Counted from the first letter of the stretch, positions 53,559 to 63,600 are shown. The stretch: 64,000 nt of DNA from an uncultured Cytophagales bacterium (GCA_938002655.1 CALLAC010000001.1:248001-312000), one strand, 5' to 3'. Numbers and translations: made by a program. Notes: generated from the sequence alone by a model not told the origin.

Positions 53559-56500
53559 TCAACGTTTTTTTTCTGCAAGCATTGCTTTGTAACGAGGCAA
53601 GTCTTGTGGAACAAGGCTTTGTATTTTGGAAAGAGTTTCTTCGGCATATTCCCAAAATTCGGCTTTGAGGCATTGCTCAAAGTATAATTTCCAAGCAATA
53701 GGGTGTAGTTCGGCGAAACGAGTTGCTTGTACTGCCCAATCATAAGCCTTGCCTTGCGGATTTTTATCCAATTCATTGGAAAGAGCTATCATATTGGGGT
53801 AAAACATTATTTCAAAGGGATTGCCCCAAATGGCTTCCTGGTAGCATTGATATGCATTATCGGGCTGATTTTTTTCTGCAAGAACTCCTCTGAAAAATTT
53901 CTGATAAGGCTCGTACAAAGCATTGAGTTTGTAATTTTCTACTAAACTTTTCAGCGTAACGAAATCATTTTTGTAAAAGGCTACTTTCATTTTTACCCAA
54001 ATAAGTTCACTTTGAGCATTTTGCCAAATAGAAAGATTATTGGGAATTTTCTGTAAAAATGTATCTGCCTCTTCTGTTTTTCCTTCTTTCAATAGCCAAT
54101 TGGCTGTTTCGGCAAAGGCTTTGGCTTTCAGGGTTTCATTCTGAATACTTTCTGCAATTTGCATTTTGAGCCTTACATCAAGGTCGGTTCGGTAGTAAAT
54201 CATTCCATAACGCACCGAATCGGAGTATTCTTGCCACTTATTTTTTTCTGCATAATGAACTTTGAACAGTGCTTCTGCTATTTTTTTGCGTTGTGGCTTC
54301 AAGCTATCCAAAGCAACCAGTTGCCATAAGCCTACGCATTCTTCCAGGTTTCTATCCTCGCTCAGGGCTACTGCCCACAAATAATTGATTTCTTGTTTGC
54401 TTTGCGAAGCAAACTCATTTCTGTGTATTTTTTCTATTGCCTGTACGGCTTGCCAAGATTGTCCTAACCTTATGAGATGTTTTACGAGGTTGTACTGATA
54501 GTCGGCAGCGGAAATATATGCCAAAAAACGACTTGCTTCAAGGGCTTGTTGATGGAAATTTTTCTTGAAAAAATGATTTCGCTTAGCTTGCAGGAGAAAA
54601 TCATTCAAAGATATATTCTGACTGCTATTAAGTAAACGATTGACTACGTGTAAAGCAGTGGTATCTTGCGTGTTTGCTGATAAAAAATTATACAGATAAA
54701 CTGCCTGATTTTTATTCAAAAGAGTGGTATCATCAAGATTTTTTCTTGCAAAACTTACATTGAAAGGGAAATCAGTTGTTTTTTGATAAGCATTAAAAGT
54801 AGCCAAAAGATTGCTGGTAAAAGTGGCATCATTTTGGGGGGAGATTTTACTCAAAGTATCTGGTTTCAGAAAAGGTTTGCGAGCCAAAAGCCCGAGCAAA
54901 TTGGTTTGAATTTCGAGAGAATTTTTGGTATAATTTTGGGCTTTTTGCAGGTAAAAGTAGGCAGAGTCTATCTTGTTTTCCAAGGAGTACATAACCCCCA
55001 AATTGCTGTAAAGAAAAGCATTTTGAGGAAACTTCTGTACGCCTTGTAAGTAATAGCTGATAGCTTGTGGAATTTGGTTTTTATCAATGTACTCTTGTGC
55101 AATAATAGCATAAGTAAAAGCCTGTGGGTTGCGAAGAAGTGCTTGTTTGAGCAATTTGATACGCTTTTCGGTTTGCTCTTCGTTCAAATTCTCGTTCTTT
55201 CCGATTATAGAAGCCTTTGCAAGCCACAAACGATGGCTGGCAGGGTCTCGGGTAAGAGCCGTTTCATAGAAATCATCGGCTAGCAAATGTTCGGTTTTAC
55301 GGGGGCTTTCTAAATATAAATCGCCTACACCATTGAAATATGCCGCAATAGCTTGGTTGAGAGTAATAGCATTTTCTTTGTAAATCACGAGCCCCATCAG
55401 TAGAAAACCTAGCCCTCTTGTCAGATACCAAGGAATAGGCTTGTTTTCTTGGTTACCATAAAATTCTTGTGAAAAGTTTTGATTAGCTTCCTGCAAGTTA
55501 ATTTTTTGGAAATTGAAAGTTACATACATCCATAAAGCTACGGCAAAACCAGCGTGCGAATACGTGATAAAATCTTCGCTTGCGGCGATAGCGTCTTCAT
55601 TGGCAGTGGTGTTGAAGTAGAAAAGTGTGCTATTGCTTACTATTACCATTGCCAGATATACCCACGTACGCATTTTTTCAGGAACAATCAACTGAAATAG
55701 CGGATTATGCCTTACCCCCCAAAAGCCTGCAATTTGCGAAATAGCTAAAATGTAAAAGTCATCAATCAGAAAAAAATTTGTATTGTACTGCTTGCTATTG
55801 CGTAAGTAAAGCAGATATAAATTGCTAAGATATAATGCTATAAACAAATGAAATCCGAATTTTTTGGGCTGTGTAGCAGTGATCGAAGCTACTAAATAAG
55901 GAATTTCGGAAGCAAGTAAAAAAATGGTACTAATGGTAATAACGGCAGGCAAAATAATTCCATAGCTTGCTAAATAAAGTGTAGGATTGTTTTCTTTGGC
56001 AAAAAGAAAAAGAAGTAAATCAAGCAATAACCAAAAAATGAGATTGATACCAAAGCGTTGCAAAAACGAATATTTTTGCCCAAAAGCGTGAAAATAATAG
56101 TTTGCTCCTACAATCAGTACAATCCAAATGCCACTCCATAGCCATTTGGCATAAATTCCTAAAATCCCAAGTAAATTGATTTGCAAGGTAATGATAAAAA
56201 CTATCATCAGCATTGCAGAAAGCAAAAAATAGGCTTTTTTGAAAAAACTTGTGCTTGCTCCTAGTAGGCTGGCGGCAAGTGAAATAAGTATCCACCAAAC
56301 TTGCGAAGCCCAAAAGGGAATTTTTAGGTCGGTAGCTGCGTATAAATATTGCTGAAAGTAAGAAGGCACAAGAAAATCTACTTGTAGAAGTCCTTTTTCA
56401 AAAGTTTCCAAAGGGATTTCTTGGGTTTGTGTAGTAATCAGGGTTTTCCATTCGTAAAGCCACTGATAGCCCCAGTGCCTGCTGATAAGCATTGCAATAA

Positions 56501-56585
56501 GGCTTGCAGTAGCCAAAATCATGAAAAAATACATAAGCCACTTATTGGGATAGTTACGCCAAAAAAGAAAATGTTTTTTTTGCAT
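53559..56585 (-). CDS. Large membrane protein with C-terminal TPR-like repeats, unknown
   Basis: The 1008-residue protein has a membrane half (about 20-420) of roughly eleven hydrophobic helices. A long extramembrane half (about 420-1005) is built of helical TPR-like repeats (RNPQAFTYAIIAQEYIDKNQ, NAFLYSNLGVMYSLENK). No catalytic motif was seen. It may be a scaffold or assembly factor for a surface or envelope process. A TATTTTTG box precedes it (56615). The ABC ATPase lies 75 bases downstream, but no direct link is shown. Confidence 0.85.
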   Translation of the reverse strand: MQKKHFLFWRNYPNKWLMYFFMILATASLIAMLISRHWGYQWLYEWKTLITTQTQEIPLETFEKGLLQVDFLVPSYFQQYLYAATDLKIPFWASQVWWILISLAASLLGASTSFFKKAYFLLSAMLMIVFIITLQINLLGILGIYAKWLWSGIWIVLIVGANYYFHAFGQKYSFLQRFGINLIFWLLLDLLLFLFAKENNPTLYLASYGIILPAVITISTIFLLASEIPYLVASITATQPKKFGFHLFIALYLSNLYLLYLRNSKQYNTNFFLIDDFYILAISQIAGFWGVRHNPLFQLIVPEKMRTWVYLAMVIVSNSTLFYFNTTANEDAIAASEDFITYSHAGFAVALWMYVTFNFQKINLQEANQNFSQEFYGNQENKPIPWYLTRGLGFLLMGLVIYKENAITLNQAIAAYFNGVGDLYLESPRKTEHLLADDFYETALTRDPASHRLWLAKASIIGKNENLNEEQTEKRIKLLKQALLRNPQAFTYAIIAQEYIDKNQIPQAISYYLQGVQKFPQNAFLYSNLGVMYSLENKIDSAYFYLQKAQNYTKNSLEIQTNLLGLLARKPFLKPDTLSKISPQNDATFTSNLLATFNAYQKTTDFPFNVSFARKNLDDTTLLNKNQAVYLYNFLSANTQDTTALHVVNRLLNSSQNISLNDFLLQAKRNHFFKKNFHQQALEASRFLAYISAADYQYNLVKHLIRLGQSWQAVQAIEKIHRNEFASQSKQEINYLWAVALSEDRNLEECVGLWQLVALDSLKPQRKKIAEALFKVHYAEKNKWQEYSDSVRYGMIYYRTDLDVRLKMQIAESIQNETLKAKAFAETANWLLKEGKTEEADTFLQKIPNNLSIWQNAQSELIWVKMKVAFYKNDFVTLKSLVENYKLNALYEPYQKFFRGVLAEKNQPDNAYQCYQEAIWGNPFEIMFYPNMIALSNELDKNPQGKAYDWAVQATRFAELHPIAWKLYFEQCLKAEFWEYAEETLSKIQSLVPQDLPRYKAMLAEKKR

Positions 56586-56614
56586 AGTTTGCTTTGCTCC
56601 AAATTATTTTCCTG

Positions 56615-56622
56615 CAAAAATA
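56615..56622 (-). promoter_or_regulatory. TATTTTTG -7 box for the membrane/TPR gene
   Basis: Exact minus-strand TAnnTTTG match about 30 bases before the ATG at 56585, back to back with the adk promoter on the other strand. Confidence 0.4.
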
Positions 56623-56652
56623 TTTGTATTTCTTGAAAAATATGTAACTTTG
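56623..56652 (+). promoter_or_regulatory. Two-box promoter of adk
   Basis: TTTG (56623-56626), 18-base spacer, TAACTTTG (56645-56652), 49 bases before the ATG. A second exact box TATTTTTG lies at 56662-56669 and could serve as a closer start. Confidence 0.55.
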
Positions 56653-56700
56653 GTTAAAGTTTATTTTTGCGTTAATCAAAAATCAAAATTTTACGAAAAA

Positions 56701-57282
56701 ATGTTAAATTTAGTCATTTTCGGTCCGCCGGGTGCAGGCAAAGGCACACAAAGCGATAAACTTATCGCTAAATACAATTTGTTTCATATTTCCACAGGAG
56801 ATTTGTTCCGAAAGCATATCAAAGAGCAAACCGAACTTGGAAAAAAAGTGGTTGAATACACTAACAACGGCATTTTAGTGCCTGATGAGATTACCATTGC
56901 TATGCTAAAAGAAGTATTAGATGCTCATCCCGAAGTAGAAGGATTTATCTTTGATGGTTTTCCTCGTACAGTAGTACAAGCAGAAATGCTGGATAAGTTT
57001 ATGAAAGAACGAGGGACTGCAATTCATGCCGTGGTAGCTCTTGATGTCAGCGAAACCGAAGTAAGAGAACGCTTAGCTAAACGTAAACTCATAGAAGGAC
57101 GCTCCGACGACGAAGAAGAAAAAATCAACAAACGTATTTTTGAATACTACAATAAAACTATGCACGTTTTGCCTTACTATCATAGCAAAGGCAAACTTTG
57201 TAAAATCAATGGTATTGGCGATATAGAAGAGATTTTTCAGAATATTTGCAAGGCTATTGAGCAAGTAAAGAATAAAACTTAA
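56701..57282 (+). CDS. adk: Adenylate kinase (short LID type)
   Basis: Interconverts AMP, ADP and ATP. The 193-residue protein has the P-loop GPPGAGKGT (8-16) and the AMP-binding STGDLFRKH and GFIFDGFPRT. The short LID KRKLIEGRSDDEEE lacks the zinc-binding cysteines of longer forms. The start is the ATG at 56701 (family start MLNLVIFGPPGAGKGT). It is followed by two palindromes acting as terminators. Confidence 0.97.
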   Translation: MLNLVIFGPPGAGKGTQSDKLIAKYNLFHISTGDLFRKHIKEQTELGKKVVEYTNNGILVPDEITIAMLKEVLDAHPEVEGFIFDGFPRTVVQAEMLDKFMKERGTAIHAVVALDVSETEVRERLAKRKLIEGRSDDEEEKINKRIFEYYNKTMHVLPYYHSKGKLCKINGIGDIEEIFQNICKAIEQVKNKT

Positions 57283-57304
57283 TGCCGAATCTATAAATGA
57301 TACC

Positions 57305-57343
57305 AAACCTATGAGGTTTTTTCGAAACCTCATAGGTTTTTTT
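57305..57343. repeat. AAACCTATGAGGTTT palindrome, first of tandem pair after adk
   Basis: Perfect 15-bp arms (57305-57319 and 57325-57339) around a TTTCG loop, followed by T residues on the plus strand. It is 22 bases past the adk stop and lies between convergent genes, so it probably works as a terminator. Confidence 0.9.
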
Positions 57344-57354
57344 ACAATGATACT

Positions 57355-57393
57355 AAACCTATGAGGTTTTTCGAAACCTCATAGGTTTTTTTT
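57355..57393. repeat. AAACCTATGAGGTTT palindrome, second of tandem pair
   Basis: Perfect 15-bp arms (57355-57369 and 57374-57388) around a TTCG loop, followed by eight T in all on the plus strand. With the first copy, 50 bases away, it forms a tandem duplication. The spacer bases (ATGATACNAAACC start) are also repeated. Confidence 0.9.
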
Positions 57394-57403
57394 ACACATA
57401 TTT

Positions 57404-60400
57404 TTATTTCATCACTTGCACCCAGCCGTTGCAAATAACTCCCGAGGGGCTTTCAAGGCGATAGTAGTAAATTCCAGCGGTAAGGTTCTTGTCGCTACCC
57501 CAATCGTTTTGATAATTATCAGATTTGAATACCAATTTTCCCCAACGATTCCAGATTTCAATTTTAGTGTTTTTTTCAGCTATTTCAAAGGTATCGTTAA
57601 TGCCATCGCCGTTAGGGGTGATAATATTCGGCGGGAAAATAGGAGGTTTGGGAATAGTTACCTGCTTGATAGACCTTGAAATACAACCATTCGGATTTTC
57701 TGCAAGTAGGGTAATGGTATAAGTTTTATTGTTTTCGGCATAGGTATAGTCATCAGGTTTTATGCCTTCCAGAATAGTGCCATCGCCCATATCCCAACGG
57801 AATTTGACAAACTTCGTTGTATCTACATTGTCTGCCAAACGCAATCGTACGCGGTAGGGCGTATTACATTCTTTGAGTAGTAAAAGATTAAAATCAGCTG
57901 AGTTAGCAGGAACTACTTCTACTCTTATGCGTACTACTCGTTCACAGATACCGTCACGCATTGTAAGTGTATAGGTAGTGCTTTGCGTAGGCGAAGCAAT
58001 TGGATTAGGGATATTTGTAGCACTAAGCCCTGTGGCAGGCTGCCATTGGTAAAAAGTAGCTCCACTAGCTTGAAGCTGTACACGTTCGCCTCGGCACAAA
58101 CGCACTGTATCGGGTGGATAGGTGAAGTTAGGAAAAATCACCTTCAAATCTTTTATAGCTTGGCTGGTTTGGTTACAATTCGTAACAGTGAGGCGAACTT
58201 TATAGTTGCCGGGAGTTGTGAAAGTATAGCTGAAATTTTTATCGGTATTTTGCGAATAAATTACATTAAAATTTGCGTCTAAAATTTCCCACAAAAAATC
58301 ATCGGCATCAATAGCACTAAATTGGAATTGAACTCTTTGCTCGCAGGTTTCGGAGCCACTGCTTATGATTTGCGAATTGCGAGGATTGAGCATTTGGAAA
58401 TCAGCAGAAACATTAAGCCTAAACTTAAAAACAGCATTATTGCAATTAGTACTGTTGTTGTTATTAGACCAAGCTCCGGGTGTAGTAGGAAAAGCGTTTG
58501 TGCCACCACAAGAAGCACAAACTGAATGGTAAATAGTGCCGTTTTTTGAAAAACGGCTTGTGCCGCCGTCAACGTGGTCTCCTGCTTCGTTGGCAATATT
58601 TTCTCCAAAATAGGTTGCATAGAGTAGTTTTTCCATATTACGCTTATAGACGGCAATGTAGAAATCTCTGCCATTTACGGTAGTGCGTCTGTAAGCATCT
58701 TCGGTAGTAGGCATATTTATTACGCTACTGCCCGAGCCATTCAAACTACCACCCCAGCCCGCAATATAAATATTGTTACAATTATTTTCTGTAACTACTA
58801 GAAAAGCAGTAGGGGATATATCAGGATTGCCGTCGCCTGCTCCTACACGTGTGCTCCAACGAGAGGTTGCCAAATCAGGACTTATTTTATGAATAAATTG
58901 TCCGCTATTAGGATTGTTGTATACGCCTGTACTGATAGGATAGTTGCCAAAGGTTTGTCCAAAGGCATATATTTCTTCGTCAGAGTCTAAATCAATAAAA
59001 AAGGCTACATCAGCGGCAGAAGTACCTAGGTAGGTAGTGCGAAGGATATTGCCCGAAGCGTCCAGACGCATAATGAAGCCATCGTCATTTCCCAAAGCAG
59101 AAGGGTTCAAGGCACCTACTGTGGCAGGAAGAGTATTACTATTAGTACCCCCTCCTACATAGACATCACCTGCTTGGTTCGTTTTCACAGAAAGGGCATA
59201 ATCAATACCAGGGCCACCAATGTATCTACCCCACAGAATTGTTAAGTTATTATCCATTTTTATGATAAGCCCGTCTGTTGTACCGTTCAGGGTACCAGTA
59301 ATCCCTGTAATAGTAGTAGAACGTGTAACAGAAGCCACATAAATATTATCATTAGCATCGGCATAGATATCTCCTCGAAGTTCGTCACCATAATTGTTGA
59401 TAGTCATACCACTAGAAGGCTTGATACCATCGTTGCCCGTACCACCTATGAGACGAGCGGCGTTGAGGGTGCCTGTGGGGTTGAGTTTTACGACAAAGAT
59501 ATCACTACCATTGTTATACGAAATGCCTGCAATAGGAGTTATATTTGTACCTCCTGCAAAAGAGCCAATTGTAGCAGGAAAATTGGTAGAGCTGGTTGTT
59601 CCTAGTACCCAAAGATTGTTCTGGCTATCTACTACCAAGCTATGAGGTACTTCTGAAGCAGAGCCTCCAATGAAGGTAAGTTGTTGCAAAGTTGTACCTG
59701 TGGCATTGTACTTGAAAATACCAACATCTGTAATAGTTCCTCCTGAACCTGTTGTACCAATAGTAGTGGCTCCTGTAAAATTAGGAAAGTTCAAGCCGAA
59801 TAGTGTAGCTCCCGAATACAGGTTGCCTGCATCATCAAAAGCGGCTGTATTGCCCCAATTATCAGAAGAACCGCCTGAATAGGTGGAAAATACAAGTTCA
59901 GGGTCTATGACAAGGTCGTAATTTTTATGATAGCCTTTGGGAAAATGAAAAGAAAGCAAATTGTTTTGCAAGCGAAACTCCGTAGGAACTTCCACTTTTT
60001 TCCCCCTAATAGTTTGATAACTTATGGGTTTTTTTTCATATACATCGCCCACAGAAGTTTGAATGCGTAAGGTACCATCAGGTAGAATTTGTATGTTTTC
60101 AGTGTATTTGTATTCCATCTGAATAACTTTCGGGTTAGTGCCTGCTTTTATGTAAAATTCGTATTTAAGATTTCTTTCTCCCTGAAAAATTGCATAATCA
60201 ATTCCTGTATAAAGGTTTTTGTACAAAATACCTTCATAGCCTCGTACGTTTTCAGCCCAACGATTTTTTTCGCCTATGTAATAATGATAAATTGTGGGTT
60301 TTACTTTTCCGAAAGGTTGTACTTGTACAGGATTAGCTCCTACAAAATTCACAACAAAACTATGAGCCTTGATGCCTTCTTGTTTTTCGTAGATAGCATA

Positions 60401-60652
60401 TTCAGGCTTATCTTTGTAGGCAGGTTTATGGCGTATGTATTCAAGAGCTTTGCTATCGTAGAAGCTAAATTGCAAAGCGTTGTTGTAAGCAAAAAGAAAA
60501 CCACTTGGTAGATCGGCACGAAAAGCAATTTCTTTTTCCCACTGATTTTTATTTTCAATAAATGTAATGCCTTGGGTAGTGTTTGGTTGTATTTGGGCAA
60601 GAGTTTGCGAAAAGCTACAAGCAACAACGTAAGAGAGTATAAATTTTTTCAT
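57404..60652 (-). CDS. Giant T9SS type B surface protein (SBBP repeats, PKD, CHU_C end)
   Basis: Secreted cell-surface protein of 1082 residues. The order is signal peptide (about 1-19), an N-terminal domain typical of Bacteroidota adhesins (about 25-250, ENKNQWEKEIAFRADLPSGF) and beta-propeller/SBBP-type repeats (about 260-700, DDAGNLYSGAT, DADDNIYVAS-like blocks). A PKD/Ig-like part follows (about 765-980). A gliding-motility type B C-terminal domain (about 990-1082) carries PNIITPNGDGINDTFEI and WNRWGKLVF. The type B end targets the T9SS. It has a strong two-box promoter and is transcribed alone. Confidence 0.9.
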   Translation of the reverse strand: MKKFILSYVVACSFSQTLAQIQPNTTQGITFIENKNQWEKEIAFRADLPSGFLFAYNNALQFSFYDSKALEYIRHKPAYKDKPEYAIYEKQEGIKAHSFVVNFVGANPVQVQPFGKVKPTIYHYYIGEKNRWAENVRGYEGILYKNLYTGIDYAIFQGERNLKYEFYIKAGTNPKVIQMEYKYTENIQILPDGTLRIQTSVGDVYEKKPISYQTIRGKKVEVPTEFRLQNNLLSFHFPKGYHKNYDLVIDPELVFSTYSGGSSDNWGNTAAFDDAGNLYSGATLFGLNFPNFTGATTIGTTGSGGTITDVGIFKYNATGTTLQQLTFIGGSASEVPHSLVVDSQNNLWVLGTTSSTNFPATIGSFAGGTNITPIAGISYNNGSDIFVVKLNPTGTLNAARLIGGTGNDGIKPSSGMTINNYGDELRGDIYADANDNIYVASVTRSTTITGITGTLNGTTDGLIIKMDNNLTILWGRYIGGPGIDYALSVKTNQAGDVYVGGGTNSNTLPATVGALNPSALGNDDGFIMRLDASGNILRTTYLGTSAADVAFFIDLDSDEEIYAFGQTFGNYPISTGVYNNPNSGQFIHKISPDLATSRWSTRVGAGDGNPDISPTAFLVVTENNCNNIYIAGWGGSLNGSGSSVINMPTTEDAYRRTTVNGRDFYIAVYKRNMEKLLYATYFGENIANEAGDHVDGGTSRFSKNGTIYHSVCASCGGTNAFPTTPGAWSNNNNSTNCNNAVFKFRLNVSADFQMLNPRNSQIISSGSETCEQRVQFQFSAIDADDFLWEILDANFNVIYSQNTDKNFSYTFTTPGNYKVRLTVTNCNQTSQAIKDLKVIFPNFTYPPDTVRLCRGERVQLQASGATFYQWQPATGLSATNIPNPIASPTQSTTYTLTMRDGICERVVRIRVEVVPANSADFNLLLLKECNTPYRVRLRLADNVDTTKFVKFRWDMGDGTILEGIKPDDYTYAENNKTYTITLLAENPNGCISRSIKQVTIPKPPIFPPNIITPNGDGINDTFEIAEKNTKIEIWNRWGKLVFKSDNYQNDWGSDKNLTAGIYYYRLESPSGVICNGWVQVMK

Positions 60653-60674
60653 GGTTTACCTAATTTTGGTAAGA

Positions 60675-60705
60675 CAAAATTAAGCAAATTATCAAAAAAA
60701 GCAAA
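60675..60705 (-). promoter_or_regulatory. Two-box promoter of the giant surface protein
   Basis: Minus-strand TTTG (60705-60702), a 19-base spacer, TAATTTTG (60682-60675). Transcription would begin about 16 nt before the ATG at 60652. Confidence 0.65.
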
Positions 60706-60733
60706 TTTAGAGATGAAAAATTTTTGTAAAAGT

Positions 60734-61513
60734 TTACTTGCCCTGAAATTGAGGTTTTCGTTTTTGTAAAAATGCTTGCACACCTTCGGCAAAATCTTGG
60801 GTTTTGAAATTTTTACCTTGATTTTCGGCTTCTATCTCCAAGGTTTTTTCCAAACTGCCTTTGAAACCTTCACGCAAATTGGCTTTGGTATGCCTGATAG
60901 CCACCCAAGGTCCTGAAGCCAAGCGTTCTGCCATTTCTTTAACAACTTTATCCAAAGTTTCCTCTTCGCAAATTTTATTGAGCAAACGCAAATGATAAGC
61001 CTCTTCGGCTGTGAAAATGCTTGCCATGGTCATGAGTTCAAAGGCTTTGTAATACCCTATACGGCGGGGCAAGAAAAACGCACCACCTCCATCGCTAGAA
61101 AGAGCGATATTAGTAAAAATTTCACTGAAACGAGCATCTTCTGAAGCAAAAAGCATATCGCAGGCAAGTGCCAGATTAAAGCCCAAACCTACACACACTC
61201 CACGAATTTTTGCAATAATAGGAATATCGGTGTAGTGCATTGCCAAAATCAGCGGATTGACGCAAGTTTTGAGGTATTCTGTAACATCTGCCATAAGTTC
61301 TGCTCCGCCTGCAATCAAATCTGCTCCGCTACAAAAGTCTTTTCCTGTTCCTGTAAGTATAATCACTCTTGTGCTGTCTGTTTCGCTTTCTTTAATAGCT
61401 TCGTAGATTTGCAAAACCATTTGCTTGGTGAGAGCATTTTTTCGTGCAGGGTTATTGAGTGTGATGGTTTTGATATGATTTTCAAGATGTACCAAAATAG
61501 AATTTTCGTTCAT
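60734..61513 (-). CDS. Enoyl-CoA hydratase/isomerase family protein
   Basis: Crotonase-fold enzyme of 259 residues acting on an acyl-CoA double bond. It has the CoA-binding NPARKNALT, the oxyanion-hole GTGKDFCSGADL and GVCVGLGFNLALACDM. The usual second catalytic Glu position lies near EIFTNIALSSDGG, which is aspartate/serine-rich here. It resembles the PaaG/PaaF group. It ends the lysS-pterin dehydratase-crotonase unit (gap of 6 bases). Confidence 0.9.
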   Translation of the reverse strand: MNENSILVHLENHIKTITLNNPARKNALTKQMVLQIYEAIKESETDSTRVIILTGTGKDFCSGADLIAGGAELMADVTEYLKTCVNPLILAMHYTDIPIIAKIRGVCVGLGFNLALACDMLFASEDARFSEIFTNIALSSDGGGAFFLPRRIGYYKAFELMTMASIFTAEEAYHLRLLNKICEEETLDKVVKEMAERLASGPWVAIRHTKANLREGFKGSLEKTLEIEAENQGKNFKTQDFAEGVQAFLQKRKPQFQGK

Positions 61514-61519
61514 ACAAAC

Positions 61520-61765
61520 TCATTTTTGAAATTTTTCATACAACTGGCTGATTTTTTCAGCCATTTTACGGTCTTTTTCGGTAATGGTATTGCCTGCATC
61601 GTGAGTGGTGAGAGCCATTTCAACTTTGTTATATACATTTGCCCACCAGGGATGATGATTCATTTGTTCTGCAAGCAAAGCAACTTGCGTCATAAAGGCG
61701 AAGGCTTCCGAGAAATCAGAAAACTCAAATTTTGCCCGCAATTCGTTGTTTTGTTCTTGCCACAT
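61520..61765 (-). CDS. 4a-hydroxytetrahydrobiopterin dehydratase (pterin dehydratase)
   Basis: Dehydrates the carbinolamine pterin. The 81-residue protein holds [22 protein letters not shown], split here only by its own spacing, which contains the active-site histidines of the PCD/DCoH family. It is shorter at the N-terminus than the usual 95-105 residues. The recycling partner (aromatic amino acid hydroxylase) is not in the window. It follows lysS by 14 bases. Confidence 0.9.
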   Translation of the reverse strand: MWQEQNNELRAKFEFSDFSEAFAFMTQVALLAEQMNHHPWWANVYNKVEMALTTHDAGNTITEKDRKMAEKISQLYEKFQK

Positions 61766-61779
61766 AGTTTATTATTTTT

Positions 61780-63513
61780 TTAGGCCAACCACGAAGCTAC
61801 TTCTTCTTTGGTTGGATTTTTCACGTTATCTAGTTTCATTTTTTTTCGCATTCCGCAAATGTCGTTAAAAAGCTTATTTACGTCGTATTTTTTCAGCTCC
61901 TCAATAGTGATAATTCCTATTTTTTGTAAAATAGGTACGAGTTCTTCTCTGATGCCCAAAGCGGTATAGTCTTCTATTTTAGCTATTTGAGGCTTCTTTT
62001 CAGGACGCATTTGTGGGAAAAATATCACTTCTTGAATAGAAGGTTGGTTAGTCATTATCATTGTGAGCCTATCAATACCAATACCGATACCTGCTGTGGG
62101 GGGCATACCATATTCCAGAGCTCGTAGGAAATCTTCGTCCATAGCCATAGCTTCTTCATCGCCACGTTCGGCAAGGCGTAGTTGCTCTTCGAAGCGTTCG
62201 CGTTGGTCAATGGGGTCGTTTAGCTCAGAATAGGCATTGCAAATTTCTTTACCGTTGCAAATTACTTCAAAGCGTTCTACTAGTCCTGCTTTACTTCGGT
62301 GTTTTTTAGTGAGTGGCGACATTTCAATAGGATAGTCCATGATAAATGTAGGCTGAATAAGATGTGGTTCTACTTTTTCACCGAAGATTTCATCAATGAT
62401 TTTGGCTTTTCCCATAGAGCTATCTACTTCGATACCCATTTTTTGAGCTTCTTGGGTAAGCTCACTTTCAGAAAGTTTATCAATATCCAATCCTGTAAAT
62501 TGGAGGATAATTTCTTGCATGGTATAGCGTTTCCAAGGGCGTTTGAAGTCGATAGTATGCTCACCTACACGTATTTGGGTAGTGCCGTGCAAGTCGAGAG
62601 CCACTTTTTCAATCATTGCTTCTACGGTATCAGCCATCCAATGATAATCTTTGTAAGCTACATAAATTTCTACTTGTGTAAATTCAGGATTATGAAAACG
62701 GCTCATTCCTTCGTTGCGGAAGTCTTTGGCAAACTCAAAAACCCCTTCAAAACCTCCTACAATCAGTCTTTTGAGGTAAAGTTCGTTGGCAATACGCAAA
62801 TAAAGTGTCATATTCAGCGTATTGTGATAGGTGATAAAAGGACGAGCCGCCGCTCCGCCGTGTATGGGTTGGAGAATGGGCGTTTCAACCTCCAAATAAC
62901 CTCTTTCTTGCAAAAACTGACGAATAGAATTTACGAGTTTGGAGCGTTTGATAAAAATTTCCTTTACGTGAGGATTAACAATCAAATCCACATAACGTTG
63001 GCGATAGCGTTGTTCGGGATCGGTGAAAGCATCGTAAATTTTGGTATTACCTTGCTCATCTTTTACTTCTTTTACAATAGGTAAAGGGCGTAAGGATTTG
63101 CAAAGTAGTTTCAAATTTTTGACATGAATAGTAGTTTCTCCTGTTTTAGTGGTAAAAACAAAACCTGCTACACCGATAATATCGCCGATGTCCAGAAGTT
63201 TCTTAAAAACAATATTGTAGAGGGTTTTATCGTCGGTGGGGCAAATTTCATCTCTTTGTACATAAATTTGTATTCTGCCTGTGGAATCTTGCAGTTCGGC
63301 GAAGGAAGCCGAGCCCATAATGCGAAAGCTCATCAGCCTGCCCGCCAAAGACACTGCTTGGTATTTTTCGGGATTTTTGGGAAAATCTTGTAAAATTTCT
63401 TGGGCATATGCTGTAACTTCAAAAGTTTCGGCAGGATAAGGGTCTATACCCATTTTCATCAATTCTTCGCGTTTTTGGCGTCTTAAAATTTCTTGTTCGC
63501 TCAAATGTTGCAT
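61780..63513 (-). CDS. lysS: Lysyl-tRNA synthetase (class II) with C-terminal extension
   Basis: Charges tRNA-Lys. The 577-residue protein has an OB-fold anticodon domain (about 20-150, [21 protein letters not shown]) and the class II core (motif 1 [12 protein letters not shown], motif 2 [14 protein letters not shown], motif 3 [12 protein letters not shown]). After motif 3 and QMRPEK, about 75 extra residues form a helical HhH-like tail ([17 protein letters not shown]). The frame is open to 63549, but the family start is the ATG at 63513. Confidence 0.95.
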   Translation of the reverse strand: MQHLSEQEILRRQKREELMKMGIDPYPAETFEVTAYAQEILQDFPKNPEKYQAVSLAGRLMSFRIMGSASFAELQDSTGRIQIYVQRDEICPTDDKTLYNIVFKKLLDIGDIIGVAGFVFTTKTGETTIHVKNLKLLCKSLRPLPIVKEVKDEQGNTKIYDAFTDPEQRYRQRYVDLIVNPHVKEIFIKRSKLVNSIRQFLQERGYLEVETPILQPIHGGAAARPFITYHNTLNMTLYLRIANELYLKRLIVGGFEGVFEFAKDFRNEGMSRFHNPEFTQVEIYVAYKDYHWMADTVEAMIEKVALDLHGTTQIRVGEHTIDFKRPWKRYTMQEIILQFTGLDIDKLSESELTQEAQKMGIEVDSSMGKAKIIDEIFGEKVEPHLIQPTFIMDYPIEMSPLTKKHRSKAGLVERFEVICNGKEICNAYSELNDPIDQRERFEEQLRLAERGDEEAMAMDEDFLRALEYGMPPTAGIGIGIDRLTMIMTNQPSIQEVIFFPQMRPEKKPQIAKIEDYTALGIREELVPILQKIGIITIEELKKYDVNKLFNDICGMRKKMKLDNVKNPTKEEVASWLA

Positions 63514-63600
63514 AGCTTGTTTACAAGTTAAATAGAGATATTTTGCCACCTAAATAAGACTGCAAATTTTGGAAAAATGTTTGGAAAAAGCAAAAATGCC

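Noticed and set aside
52791-56585. ABC ATPase and the large membrane/TPR protein as one transporter
   Set aside because: The membrane protein has no FtsX-type permease layout and a 76-base gap; adjacency alone is insufficient.
57305-57393. Two identical units 50 bases apart considered as a CRISPR fragment
   Set aside because: Each unit is itself a full palindrome with a T tail, the spacing sequence is also repeated, and no cas gene is present.
61235-61783. 182-codon plus-strand frame across enoyl-CoA hydratase and the pterin dehydratase
   Set aside because: Antisense to two well-supported genes with conserved motifs.
62299-63084. 261-codon plus-strand frame inside lysS
   Set aside because: Lies wholly antisense to lysS, whose class II motifs are intact; the antisense translation has no recognisable domain.
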